Positions 49,115-57,664 of a DNA stretch of 64,000 nucleotides are shown here, one piece after another. The first letter of the stretch is position 1. Each line of letters begins with the position of its first letter. The notes beneath the pieces were generated by a model, which saw only the letters and a list, made by a program, of their open reading frames with translations, was not told the origin of the DNA and made no database searches. The translations under genes and the position numbers were made by a program. The stretch comes from Kibdelosporangium banguiense (GTDB lineage: Bacteria; Actinomycetota; Actinomycetes; Mycobacteriales; Pseudonocardiaceae), in assembly GCF_017876405.1 (NCBI RefSeq), contig NZ_JAGINW010000001.1, forward strand, positions 11,297,203 through 11,361,202. Reading direction: 5' to 3'.

Positions 49115-50263
49115 ATGACTGATGCACTTCCGATCGGCCGCACCTGTCCCTTCACGCCGCCCGCGGAGATCACCAGCCGCCCACCGGTGAGCCGCTTACG
49201 GTTCGCCGACGGATCACCGGGCTGGATCGTGACCACGCACGCCGAAGCCCGCAAAGTCCTGACAGATCCCCGGTTCAGCGCCCAGGGCGATCGCGTCAAG
49301 TCCCCGATCCGCCCCGAGACGCAGCCGACCGCACCGGGAGCGTTCGCGTTCATGGACCCGCCGGAGCACACGGCCTACCGCAAACTGCTGACCGGTCAGT
49401 TCACCGTCCGCCGGATGCAGGCCCTCACCCCAAGGATCGCGGAGATCGCGGCGGAACTCCTCGACGCCCTGCAGCCGGGCGCGGACCTGGTCACACAGTT
49501 CGCACTGCCATTGCCGTCCCGCGTGATCTGCGAGCTGATCGGCGTTCCCTATCAGGATCACGAGTTCTTCGAGCGGAACTCCGCGAACATGGTGGACCCG
49601 GCCAACAGCTTCGACCAGCGGGACACCGCGGGTGAAGCCCTCTTCGGCTACCTCGCCGCACTGGTCGGCCGCAAACGTGCCACCCCCGGCGACGACCTGA
49701 TCAGCGGACTGATCGAAACCAGCGAACTGACCGACGTCGAACTCACCGGAATCTCGGCCATGCTGCTGTTCGCCGGCCACGAGACCACCGCGAACATGCT
49801 GGGGCTGGGGACTTTCGCGCTTCTGCAGCACCCTGAGCAGCTCGCGAGGCTGCGCGCCGACCCGGGCCTGATCGACGGCGCCGTCGAGGAACTGTTGCGG
49901 TACCTCAGCATCGTGCAGTACGAGGTGAACCGGGCCGCGCTCGAGGATGTCGAGCTCGGCGGCCAGCTGATCAAAGCCGGTGAGACTGTGCTGGTCTCGT
50001 TGCCCGCCGTCAATCGCGACGAGACCAGGTTCGGCAATCCCGCCGAGCTGGACATCACCCGGTCCACCTCGGGTCATCTGGCTTTCGGCCACGGCGTGCA
50101 CCAGTGCCTCGGCCAGCAGCTGGCCAGGATCGAGATGCGCGCAGGCTTCGCCGCGCTGATCTCCGGGCTCCCCGGGCTGAAGCTCGCCATCGCGCCGGAG
50201 GATGTCCCTCTGAACACCGGCCGCGGGATCTACGGCGTGGCGAGCCTGCCCGTCACCTGGTGA
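49115..50263 (+). CDS. Cytochrome P450
   Basis: The 382-aa bacterial class I P450 has I-helix AGHETTANML, K-helix ELLRYLS, and heme loop FGHGVHQCLGQQLARIE with Cys331 as the axial thiolate. ATG 49115 gives MTDALPIGRTCPFTPP, typical of actinomycete CYP105/107-like enzymes. Ferredoxin and reductase are not adjacent. Substrate is unknown; pairing with the divergent methyltransferase hints at a tailoring role. Confidence 0.95.
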   Translation: MTDALPIGRTCPFTPPAEITSRPPVSRLRFADGSPGWIVTTHAEARKVLTDPRFSAQGDRVKSPIRPETQPTAPGAFAFMDPPEHTAYRKLLTGQFTVRRMQALTPRIAEIAAELLDALQPGADLVTQFALPLPSRVICELIGVPYQDHEFFERNSANMVDPANSFDQRDTAGEALFGYLAALVGRKRATPGDDLISGLIETSELTDVELTGISAMLLFAGHETTANMLGLGTFALLQHPEQLARLRADPGLIDGAVEELLRYLSIVQYEVNRAALEDVELGGQLIKAGETVLVSLPAVNRDETRFGNPAELDITRSTSGHLAFGHGVHQCLGQQLARIEMRAGFAALISGLPGLKLAIAPEDVPLNTGRGIYGVASLPVTW

Positions 50264-50264
50264 A

Positions 50265-51680
50265 TCAGCCCAGCACCGCCCGGACAGTCAATCCCATGCC
50301 CACCACCATGACCATCCCCGCCGTAAGCACTGGTGCGGCGGCGATGACACGGCGCATCCGGAGCTTCAGCCGGTCGGACGAGAAGTTCTCCAGCTTGTCG
50401 GAGAACTTCACCAGCAGCAGCCCGGCCGCGGTCAGCATCGCGGCCATACCCAGGCCATAGGCCAGCACGAGCAACACACCGAACCAGGTGCGTCCCAACG
50501 CGATCGCACCGAGCAGCACGACAAGCGCGGACGGACTGGGCACAAGGCCACCGGCCACACCCATCCCGATCAGGCTCCCCCGCCCGAACCTCGGGCCGTG
50601 CCCATGTCCGTGCCCGTGACCATGGCCATGCCCATGTCCGTGGTCACGACCGTGCCCATGGCCATGTCCGTGGCCGTGCCCGACAAGCAAAGGATCACGC
50701 TTGCGGGCCGCGGACCGCAGCAGGACCACACCGATCCCGGCGATCAGCAATCCGCTCGCGATGCCGAGCCACCGCAGCACGCTCTCGCCCGCCAGCACGC
50801 TCGACACGCTCAACAGCAACCCCAGGACCAGAACCCCGGCGGTGTGCGTCAACGTCACCGTCGCGCCGACCACAATGGCGTCTCGCGGTGTCCCCCGCCT
50901 GCCCACCAGGTAGGCAGCGATCACGGTTTTGCCGTGTCCTGGCAACGCCGCGTGCGAGGCGCCCAGGATCAACGACAACAGGATGGCCAGCAATCCGATG
51001 AGTGGAGTCAGCTCGCGGCGGCCCACGAAGTCGGCCAATGCCATCGAAGCCCGATCCAGCATCCCGGCCTCGCCCACGGACTGGGCGGGTGCCGTGACCG
51101 TACCTCCTTGCCCTGGCTGCGCTTTCAGGCTGACGGTCCGCACATCCATCGGATTGGCCAGCAGGTCTTCCGGGTATTTGCGCAGCTCGTCGCTGACGCT
51201 ACGGGACGGCACCGGCGAATCCAGTGCGACTCCGCTGCCGACAGCGGTGATCTCCCGCCAGCCGATCCGGTCTGGCCGGAACGTGTCGGTGAACGACAGC
51301 GTCACCGGGCCCTTGATCTCGGCGGGCGCGGACAGCTCGCACGTCAGCCGGGTCGTCGCCAGATCGGCCTGCCCCTTGGGATGCTCCACATGCGACGTGC
51401 GCACTGCGAAGGCCAGCGCCTTGTCGTCCACACTGGACTTGACCGAGGCCGCGAGCGATCCGCACTCCCGGGCGGCGTCCAGCGACTTCTCCTGCATGGT
51501 CGGGATCTCCGCCAAGTCCACAACAGACTTCAGGTCGACCCGGTCGGGATGCACCTGCAGGCCATTGTAGTGGTTGACGCTGAAGTTGCCGAGCGGGTGC
51601 GCGTCGGCGTGCCCGGTCACGAAGAACATGGCGGGCACGGCGACCAGCGCGACCAGACCGGCCTTGGCGAGCAGTCTCAT
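50265..51680 (-). CDS. NicO-type nickel/cobalt transporter with His-rich loop
   Basis: The 471-aa protein has a signal-like N-terminus, an extracellular N-terminal domain (residues about 28-215) and a six-helix NicO membrane domain with LGASHAALPGHGKTVIAAYLVG and TLTHTAGVLVLGL. A long Gly-His loop (about 330-365) binds metal. Such RcnA/NicO proteins move Ni2+ or Co2+. The start codon overlaps the TPR gene's end by 4 bp; with TPR and DUF4331 genes it forms a cluster seen in other actinomycetes. Confidence 0.85.
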   Translation of the reverse strand: MRLLAKAGLVALVAVPAMFFVTGHADAHPLGNFSVNHYNGLQVHPDRVDLKSVVDLAEIPTMQEKSLDAARECGSLAASVKSSVDDKALAFAVRTSHVEHPKGQADLATTRLTCELSAPAEIKGPVTLSFTDTFRPDRIGWREITAVGSGVALDSPVPSRSVSDELRKYPEDLLANPMDVRTVSLKAQPGQGGTVTAPAQSVGEAGMLDRASMALADFVGRRELTPLIGLLAILLSLILGASHAALPGHGKTVIAAYLVGRRGTPRDAIVVGATVTLTHTAGVLVLGLLLSVSSVLAGESVLRWLGIASGLLIAGIGVVLLRSAARKRDPLLVGHGHGHGHGHGRDHGHGHGHGHGHGHGHGPRFGRGSLIGMGVAGGLVPSPSALVVLLGAIALGRTWFGVLLVLAYGLGMAAMLTAAGLLLVKFSDKLENFSSDRLKLRMRRVIAAAPVLTAGMVMVVGMGLTVRAVLG

Positions 51681-53002
51681 CGGACGACCCTCAGTTCGGC
51701 GAGCCGCTTTTTGGCCAGCGGGGCGTGCAGCACGGAGAAGTTCGGGTTGATCTCCAGCGCTCGGGACAGGTACTTCTCGGCCTCGGCGAGCTGACCGAGC
51801 GAAGAGTGGATCATGCCGCGGTGGTAGGCGAACAGCGCGTTGTCCCAGCCGAACGCGGCAGCTTTGTCCATGTAGGGCAACGCTTCCGCGTCACGGCCGT
51901 TGACGTGCAACGCCCATGCCATCGCGTCGGCGACGAGCACGTTCTGCCGCCGTCCCCATTCGGCCTCCGCCCGGCTCAGGGCTTCGGCCTTGTCGCCGTG
52001 ATCGGCCAGCATCAGGGCCGTGCTCAGGTCGTCGGTGGCGCCCTGAGCCGCCATCAGCTTGTGCTGCTGGGCCAGGATCTCGTACTGTGCCGCGGCTTCG
52101 GCGGGTCTGCCCGCGGCGTCCAGCAGCTCGCCGTACTCCTGGATGTACTGCGGCAGCGGGGCGCGGGTGACCAGCGTGCGATAGCCGTCCAGCGCGCGGT
52201 CGATGTCGCCGCGGGCGGCGGCCACTTTGGCCTTGCCCTGCAGCAAAGTCTGGTCTTGGACGAGCTCCAGTCCCCGGCTGTACTGGCTGTCGGCCTCGTC
52301 GAGCCGGCCGGCGTTGAACGCCAGCTCTCCCAGGTAGTACCGGCAGAACGCGATCTCGTCCGGTGCGCCGGCCGCCTGCAACGCGCGCTCCAGCGCCATC
52401 CGGGCCTCGTCGATGCGCCCGTGCGTCTCGAAGTAGTAGGAGGCGCGCGTGAAGGAAGCGACATTCGGCTTGAGGTCGAGCATCTTCTGCACGGCGTCGG
52501 TCGCTGCCTGGTCGTCGCCCAGCTGGGTGTAGGCGTCCGCGAGCACACCGTGGACCTCGGCGGACGTCGGCGCGACGGCCAGCGCCCGGATTCCCCAGTC
52601 CCTGGCCGCCCCGAAGTCGTGCCGGGAGTTGGCCAGTGCGCCCATTCCGAGCAGCGCCAGGGCGTTGTCCTGCGGCTTGAGTTGCAGTGACCGATCCAGG
52701 GCACCCTGCGCCTTGGCGTAGTACGCCGGATCGACCGTGATCCGGGCCAGCTCGACGTAGGAGGAGCCGAGCTGGGCCCAGCCGGTGGAGTCGTTCGGCA
52801 ACCGGTGCAGCTTGCCCTGCAACGAGGTCACCGACTGCAGCACCCGGCTCTGCAGAGTGGGATGTGCCGAGGAGGCCGCAGGCGCGGGTGCCGCCGGGTA
52901 ACCGGTGAACACCGAGAACACCGTGGCGATGCCGACCACCAGCGCCGCCAGTGGCCACCAGCGCACCAGACCCGGTGACTCCGGTTCGAGAAACGACTGC
53001 AC
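51677..53002 (-). CDS. Membrane-anchored tetratricopeptide-repeat protein
   Basis: The 441-aa protein has one N-terminal membrane helix (about residues 13-35, WWPLAALVVGIATVFSVFTG) followed by about ten TPR units (for example ALALLGMGALANSRHDFGAARDWGIRAL and YHRGMIHSSLGQLAEAEKYLSRALEINP). GTG 53002 has GAGGGG 5 nt upstream and puts the helix near the N-terminus. The frame continues to ATG 53122, overlapping DUF4331, without support. Likely an envelope scaffold for the NicO/DUF4331 system. Confidence 0.82.
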   Translation of the reverse strand: MQSFLEPESPGLVRWWPLAALVVGIATVFSVFTGYPAAPAPAASSAHPTLQSRVLQSVTSLQGKLHRLPNDSTGWAQLGSSYVELARITVDPAYYAKAQGALDRSLQLKPQDNALALLGMGALANSRHDFGAARDWGIRALAVAPTSAEVHGVLADAYTQLGDDQAATDAVQKMLDLKPNVASFTRASYYFETHGRIDEARMALERALQAAGAPDEIAFCRYYLGELAFNAGRLDEADSQYSRGLELVQDQTLLQGKAKVAAARGDIDRALDGYRTLVTRAPLPQYIQEYGELLDAAGRPAEAAAQYEILAQQHKLMAAQGATDDLSTALMLADHGDKAEALSRAEAEWGRRQNVLVADAMAWALHVNGRDAEALPYMDKAAAFGWDNALFAYHRGMIHSSLGQLAEAEKYLSRALEINPNFSVLHAPLAKKRLAELRVVR

Positions 53003-53070
53003 TCCTACCCCTCGGGGATCATCGGAGGCGCGGCTGCTGTCGTCGCGCCTCCGGGCATCGATACGGACAC

Positions 53071-54666
53071 TCACCAGGGACGGTTGCTGCGGTGGCGGGC
53101 CTTGGTGGGCCGCTTGCGCCACAGGTAGACCGCGCCGCCCAGCAGGACCAGGGCACCGAGCGCGCCACCGACCAGAGCACCGGCGGGCAGGTCAGCGAGC
53201 AGGTTGGCGGACTTGGTCTCCACCTTGGCCTCGACCGCGGCGTTCGCCGACTTGTTGTTCGGGACAGCGACATAGGGGAAACGCTGTTCGAACGCGACGT
53301 CGTTGGCATCCACCTTGTCGCCGGTGGCCAGGGCCTCGACCAGCTGACCGGACTGCGCGGCGCCTTCCATGGCCTGCACCGCGATATCGATCACGTCATC
53401 GGTCAACCGGCGTCCGTTGGGGAAGCCCTGCAAGTCCCCGCCCAGCACACCGAGCCGGTTGGGCTTCGCGGTCGGCGGCACCGAGAGGTTCAGCCGCAGC
53501 ATCTCCGAGGGCACGAACATATGCGCGGCGACGTCCTTGTTGTTCAGCTGCGAGTTCAGATCGGCCTTGATCGGGCCACCGGCCTTGGTGGTGATCCCGG
53601 TCAGGAAGATCTCCACCAGATCATTACGCGGCGCCGCCGGGGCCTTGATCTTGTAGATCTGCTCGATCAACTGCGGCAACTCCGGCGTGGTCACCCGATC
53701 GAGCAGGGCTTTGACCTTGCCGTCCTGATCGGGGGTCAGGCCGTTGAAGGCGTCCTTGAGCCCGGCCGGTGCGACGACCTCGTTGACCAGCGGGTTGCCC
53801 AGCCTCGAGACCTGCACGAAGTCACCCTCGGCCTTGGCCTTGCCCGGCGAGAGCTTCAGGGATTGGCGTTCGGTGTCGGCCCACACCCCGATCACCGGGT
53901 TGCGCTTCGCGTCGCCTTTCAGCGCGAGCAGGTGGGCGGGGATCTGCAGGGCGATGGTGTTGACGTTGTAGCCGCGCAGGGTGTCCTGGCCGACCTCGGA
54001 GAGGTTGCCGCCATACAGCAGATCGAACACCCGCAGGTCGGCGAAGAAGGAGTCCTCGGCCGGGCCGGCGTAGCTCAGGGCGCCGCCGGGGACTTGGGCG
54101 ATGGCCTGATCACGCACGGTGCGGAAGTCGGGGAAGGACGCCGGGCCGGTGTTGGAGGGCGCCGCCCGCGCGCTCTTGAGCAACACTTTGCTGCCGCCGT
54201 GCTGGTCGATCAGCTCAAGCTTGTAGTTCTGGCGGAACAGCAGGTTCTCGTCGTTGATCGAGGTGACCGCGCCGTTGTTGTAGAGGAAGGTGGCGTTCTT
54301 GCGCCGATCGTCGGTGTCGAAGGTGTAGCGGAAGATCAGGTCGGGTTTGGCGTCACCGTCGTTGTCGATGTTGATGTCGTAGCGGGCGTTGTCCGCCCAG
54401 GGGTAGAAGTTCGGGCCGCCGTTGGCTTCCTGGAACCCGAAGTAGTTCGCCACGACGGTCACCGTGTCCGGCCGGTCCGGACTGACGAACGCGTAGAGAT
54501 CGGTGTTGTCCACGGTCGGGTCGGCGGCGATCAGCGGCGCCTCCCGGTGGCTGGACGCGCTGGCCGGACCGGGTACAAGCCCGCCCACCAATGCCGCGCC
54601 CACCGCCAAGAGGGCAGCTGTAGCACGTGACCGACGTGGTCCACGCACGATATGGGGTTGTGGCAT
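53071..54666 (-). CDS. Secreted DUF4331 protein with C-terminal membrane anchor
   Basis: The 531-aa protein has a signal peptide (ATAALLAVGAALVGGLVPGPASA), the DUF4331 domain starting SSHREAPLIAADPTVDNTDLYAFVSPDRPDTV, and a C-terminal helix plus basic residues (LPAGALVGGALGALVLLGGAVYLWRKR). The family has no fixed function and recurs with TPR and NicO genes. ATG 54666 has AAGGA 6 nt upstream; ATG 54672 is too close to it. Confidence 0.87.
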   Translation of the reverse strand: MPQPHIVRGPRRSRATAALLAVGAALVGGLVPGPASASSHREAPLIAADPTVDNTDLYAFVSPDRPDTVTVVANYFGFQEANGGPNFYPWADNARYDINIDNDGDAKPDLIFRYTFDTDDRRKNATFLYNNGAVTSINDENLLFRQNYKLELIDQHGGSKVLLKSARAAPSNTGPASFPDFRTVRDQAIAQVPGGALSYAGPAEDSFFADLRVFDLLYGGNLSEVGQDTLRGYNVNTIALQIPAHLLALKGDAKRNPVIGVWADTERQSLKLSPGKAKAEGDFVQVSRLGNPLVNEVVAPAGLKDAFNGLTPDQDGKVKALLDRVTTPELPQLIEQIYKIKAPAAPRNDLVEIFLTGITTKAGGPIKADLNSQLNNKDVAAHMFVPSEMLRLNLSVPPTAKPNRLGVLGGDLQGFPNGRRLTDDVIDIAVQAMEGAAQSGQLVEALATGDKVDANDVAFEQRFPYVAVPNNKSANAAVEAKVETKSANLLADLPAGALVGGALGALVLLGGAVYLWRKRPTKARHRSNRPW

Positions 54667-54816
54667 AACCATTCCTTATGAACAGGCACACGCCTTGTCC
54701 TCCCTGGACACCTTCTATACGGAACGGCGAGTGATCCGGATCGATCGGTGGCGAATTATTTTCGGGCGCTCCGGGTACTACCTCTGTGACGGGCGCCTCA
54801 CCAGGGGAGGTGAACC

Positions 54817-55554
54817 ATGCGGACCGGGAACCTGCGAATCGACGTCCAGTATCGGCGTGGCATCACCATCGCCCACCCCGTCGGCGTGCTCGACATGGCG
54901 ACATACACCAGCCTGCGGGACACCTTGCTCATGTATGCCGCCGAGCAACCCGACGGACTGATCGTGGAGGTCGAGGAGCTCGAGATGCCGTCCAGGCACG
55001 CGCTCTCGGTCTTCGCCCTGGTCGCGATCCGGGTGGCCGACTGGCCAGGCGTACCGCTGACCCTGGTCACACCGCTGGGCGACCAGCGGTCGGCACTGGC
55101 GAACGGCAAGGTGCAGGTCTACGGCACAGTTCAGGCCGCTACCGCCGGCATGGCGAGGCCACTGGCCCGCTCGCGTGCGGTGATCGAACTCCCGCCGTTG
55201 CCGGCCAGCACTCGCGAGGCTCGATCCTTCGTCCGGTGCAGCTGCGAGCGCTGGCGGGTGCCCACATTGATCATCGACGCCATGACGGTGGCGACCGCCC
55301 TCGTGGAGAACACCTTGATCCACACGGATTCCCCGGCGTTGCTTCAGATGGAACTGCGGTATCGCACGCTCACGATCGCGGCGTCCGACGACGACCCGGG
55401 ACTGCCGATCCTGCATGAACGCCCGGAAGGCGGTGTGGCACCTTCCGGGCTGCTACTCGTGGCGGCGGTCGCCCAGGCCTGGGGCTGCATGCCGACAATG
55501 GCAGGCGGCAAGACCGTCTGGGCTGTGCTGCGTCTGCACGAACTCCCCGAATGA
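54817..55554 (+). CDS. STAS domain fused to HATPase_c (anti-sigma-type) domain
   Basis: In the 245-aa protein, residues 1-100 resemble a STAS/anti-anti-sigma fold (ITIAHPVGVLDMATYTSLRDTLL, LIVEVEELEMPS with no clear phosphorylatable Ser). Residues about 125-240 are a GHKL ATPase of the RsbW/SpoIIAB-like type (N-box ATALVENTLIHTDSP, G1-like SDDDPGLP). Fusing an antagonist fold to the kinase fold is uncommon; it may self-regulate or sense a partner. ATG 54817 follows GGGGAGG. Confidence 0.75.
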   Translation: MRTGNLRIDVQYRRGITIAHPVGVLDMATYTSLRDTLLMYAAEQPDGLIVEVEELEMPSRHALSVFALVAIRVADWPGVPLTLVTPLGDQRSALANGKVQVYGTVQAATAGMARPLARSRAVIELPPLPASTREARSFVRCSCERWRVPTLIIDAMTVATALVENTLIHTDSPALLQMELRYRTLTIAASDDDPGLPILHERPEGGVAPSGLLLVAAVAQAWGCMPTMAGGKTVWAVLRLHELPE

Positions 55555-55578
55555 CCTGGTCGGTCCACTGTGGACGAC

Positions 55579-56046
55579 CTAGCGCCAGTGAACGGTCACT
55601 CCTGCCGACCGCGACGTGCGAGCCGGACGCCTGTCATCGGCGACAGGCAGCACCGCCATCGCGACCATGATCACCAAAGTCACCGCGTGCAGCCAAAGAT
55701 CGGCCGGATTGACCGCGAGCGGGTCGTAGCCGGGACGGGCCGCGAGCGACACGATGTCGTAACCGACGACCAGCCCGAAACCGATGACGACCGTCCAGAG
55801 ACCGACTTTCGAACGACCTGCCACGATGGCGGTGGCGATCGTCAACGCCCCCAACAGGAAGTGAATGAAGTTCAGTACTGTGCTGACGCCGAACAGATCC
55901 CACAACAGACCCGGCGGGTTGCCACCCCGCAGATCGCCTCCCCTGCTGCTCTCGTCGCTGATCGCGGCGAAGCCAGAGATCGACAGCACCACAAAGAAAA
56001 GTCCCACTGCCAGGACAAAAAGCCGCAGTAGCCGATGGGCGGACAT
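55579..56046 (-). CDS. DUF4383 membrane protein
   Basis: The 155-aa protein has four hydrophobic segments and the DUF4383 pattern (NPPGLLWDLFGVSTVLNFIHFLLGAL, ADLWLHAVTLVIMVAMAVLP). The family is common in actinomycetes with no known function. It is convergent with the STAS-HATPase gene, 24 bp away. Confidence 0.85.
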   Translation of the reverse strand: MSAHRLLRLFVLAVGLFFVVLSISGFAAISDESSRGGDLRGGNPPGLLWDLFGVSTVLNFIHFLLGALTIATAIVAGRSKVGLWTVVIGFGLVVGYDIVSLAARPGYDPLAVNPADLWLHAVTLVIMVAMAVLPVADDRRPARTSRSAGVTVHWR

Positions 56047-56265
56047 GGCTGCTCCCTTCCTGTTGCCCAGTGACTACCCGGATGCAAGCCACGTCACACT
56101 CCGCGCCGGAACACAAGAGCCAGTTGGCGAGTTAATCTCAGTGACTGGTGCGGAACGTGTCCCCGGGCCTCAACTCCAGCCATCGGGGAATACCGGGTCA
56201 AGCCGGAGCCCCCATGCGCCACTCGCCGAGAGGCGACCGCCGCACCGGTCAAGCCCACCCCTGGC

Positions 56266-56420
56266 TCGCGTCCTCCCCCCTCCGCGGGCCGGGGGTGGCC
56301 TAAAAGGCCCTTTCCCAGGGCGGTTCTCCCCCAGAACCGCCCGGAATGAGGCGGCTTACCCCCAGAGCCGCCTTGTCCACCCCCGGCTTCCGCGTCCCCC
56401 TCCGCGGACCGGGGGTGGAC
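56266..56420. repeat. GC-rich non-coding stretch with three hairpins and a direct repeat
   Basis: The 784 bp between 56047 and 56830 hold only the 39-codon gene listed next. Hairpins: GGGCGGTTCT/AGAACCGCCC (56318-56342, loop CCCCC), AGGCGGCT/AGCCGCCT (56349-56373) and a 12-bp GTCCACCCCCGG/CCGGGGGTGGAC (56375-56420). A direct repeat of CCTCCGCGG-CCGGGGGTGG type occurs at 56279-56298 and 56399-56418. It may be a REP-like element or a multi-stem terminator for the peptide gene. I see nothing else in 56047-56265 or 56645-56830. Confidence 0.55.
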
Positions 56421-56524
56421 GCGTCTTCACACGGATTTCATTGTGAGCACGGGGCAAACCTGTCAGCGAGCTGTCGATTCGCCTACGCGGGAACTATTTC
56501 CCGCCGTGCACAGCAGGGCAGCTG

Positions 56525-56644
56525 TCACTCACGGCCTCGCACGATGGTCGGCTCGAACTCGAACTCCTCGGCCTCTCTGGGCGACGGGAGATCTTCGTTC
56601 TGAACTTCGACGGCTTCTTCCTCGCGTGTCTGCGTGTGCGACAT
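56525..56644 (-). CDS. 39-residue acidic peptide gene
   Basis: ATG 56644 is preceded by AAAGGAG with 6-nt spacing, an excellent ribosome site. It opens MSHTQTREEEAVEV and ends EEFEFEPTIVRGRE before TGA. The product is strongly acidic, without hydrophobic segment or Cys, with an alternating EFEFE patch before a short basic C-terminus. I do not recognise a family. The shape (acidic leader, short distinct C-terminus) is compatible with a RiPP precursor, but no maturation enzyme is nearby; a small regulatory protein is equally possible. Confidence 0.6.
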   Translation of the reverse strand: MSHTQTREEEAVEVQNEDLPSPREAEEFEFEPTIVRGRE

Positions 56645-56830
56645 GACTGTCTCCTTTCACGTTCCCAGCAGGCTCCCCGCCTGGATGAACCATCTCGCAG
56701 GCGGCTAAAGCCTCACTCAAGCGAGCTTCGTCAACGGCGAGGAACTGCCTTAATACAACCGATTACCCCGGTGCGGGCCGGAACAAACGAACCGCGACCG
56801 GCAATGCGTCCACATCGGACACAGTCGGCG

Positions 56831-57298
56831 TCATTCACCGCCGGCAGTGGCGGGACTGATCGGCAGCCGGGCCAGAGCGTCGACCAAAGGCGCCAGTTCA
56901 GGGAGCTTCTCCGCCTCCCGCAAGGCCTCGGCCAACGTCACGTCATGCAGCGGGCGCGCCTGCGACAACAGTTCGTGCCCGGCGGGCGTCACCTCGGTGT
57001 AGATGCCACGACGGTCAGTCGGGCACAGGTACCGCGCGAGCAAGCCACGGTTCTCCATGCGCGTCACAAGCCGTGTCGTCGCGGACTGGCTGAGCACAAC
57101 CGCGCGGGACAGCTGGTTCATACGCATGTGCCAGCCGTCCTGACGTGCGAGGACATCCAGAACGCTGTATTCGCTCACGGACAAGTCGTGCTCACGCTGC
57201 AAGGCGCGCTCAAGGGCGTCCTCGAGAGACGCATGCAGGGCCGCGAGCGTGCGCCAGCCCTGAGCGCGCGCCTCAGCAGCGTCATCGTCCAGTGACAC
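56831..57298 (-). CDS. MarR-family transcriptional regulator
   Basis: The 155-aa protein has the MarR winged helix: LSVSEYSVLDVLARQDG, MNQLSRAVVLSQSATTRLVTRMENRGLLAR and the wing CPTDRRGIYTEVTPAG. The GTG start follows GGAGG. It is divergent from an MFS efflux gene remnant, the classical MarR-target arrangement. Confidence 0.93.
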   Translation of the reverse strand: MSLDDDAAEARAQGWRTLAALHASLEDALERALQREHDLSVSEYSVLDVLARQDGWHMRMNQLSRAVVLSQSATTRLVTRMENRGLLARYLCPTDRRGIYTEVTPAGHELLSQARPLHDVTLAEALREAEKLPELAPLVDALARLPISPATAGGE

Positions 57299-57418
57299 CT
57301 TTCACCTCCGCTTGCCCCTACTCCATGCGCGGAGCATCATCAGGCTTGAGCAATTACCCGCGTGTGCAACTATCGCGCGAGCCGGTAATTGCACCACCAC
57401 TTTACGGGAGAGGACACC

Positions 57419-57664
57419 ATGCCTGCCGCGCTTCTCGCCCTGGCAATCGGCGCTTTCGGCATCGGCACCACCGAGTTCGTGATCATGGGCCTGCTGCCCG
57501 AGGTCGCCGCCACCTATTCGGTCAGCATCCCCACCGCGGGCCTGCTGATCTCCGGCTACGCGCTGGGTGTGATGGTGGGCGGGCCGCTGCTGACCGCGGC
57601 GGGTCCCGCGGTGGCGATCTTCTCCGGGTCGCTCGACCGCCGCAAGACGCTTCAGAGCGTGTAG
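57419..57664 (+). pseudogene. Truncated MFS transporter, N-terminal fragment
   Basis: PAALLALAIGAFGIGTTEFVIMGLLPEVAATYSVSIPTAGLLISGYALGVMVGGPLL in type is the first two helices of an AraJ/Cmx-type 12-helix drug:H+ antiporter (about 400 aa when whole). After the cytoplasmic loop motif (SLDRRKTL) the frame runs straight into the 3' end of the convergent amidohydrolase gene and stops, leaving 81 residues. Start and ribosome site (GGGAGAGG) are intact, so the fragment may still be translated, but it cannot transport. It records a deletion or rearrangement joint near base 57650. Confidence 0.8.

Noticed and set aside
50580..50690. Dense short repeats that resemble a CRISPR or minisatellite
   Set aside because: They are codons for the Gly-His metal-binding loop of the NicO transporter, in frame, with no spacers.
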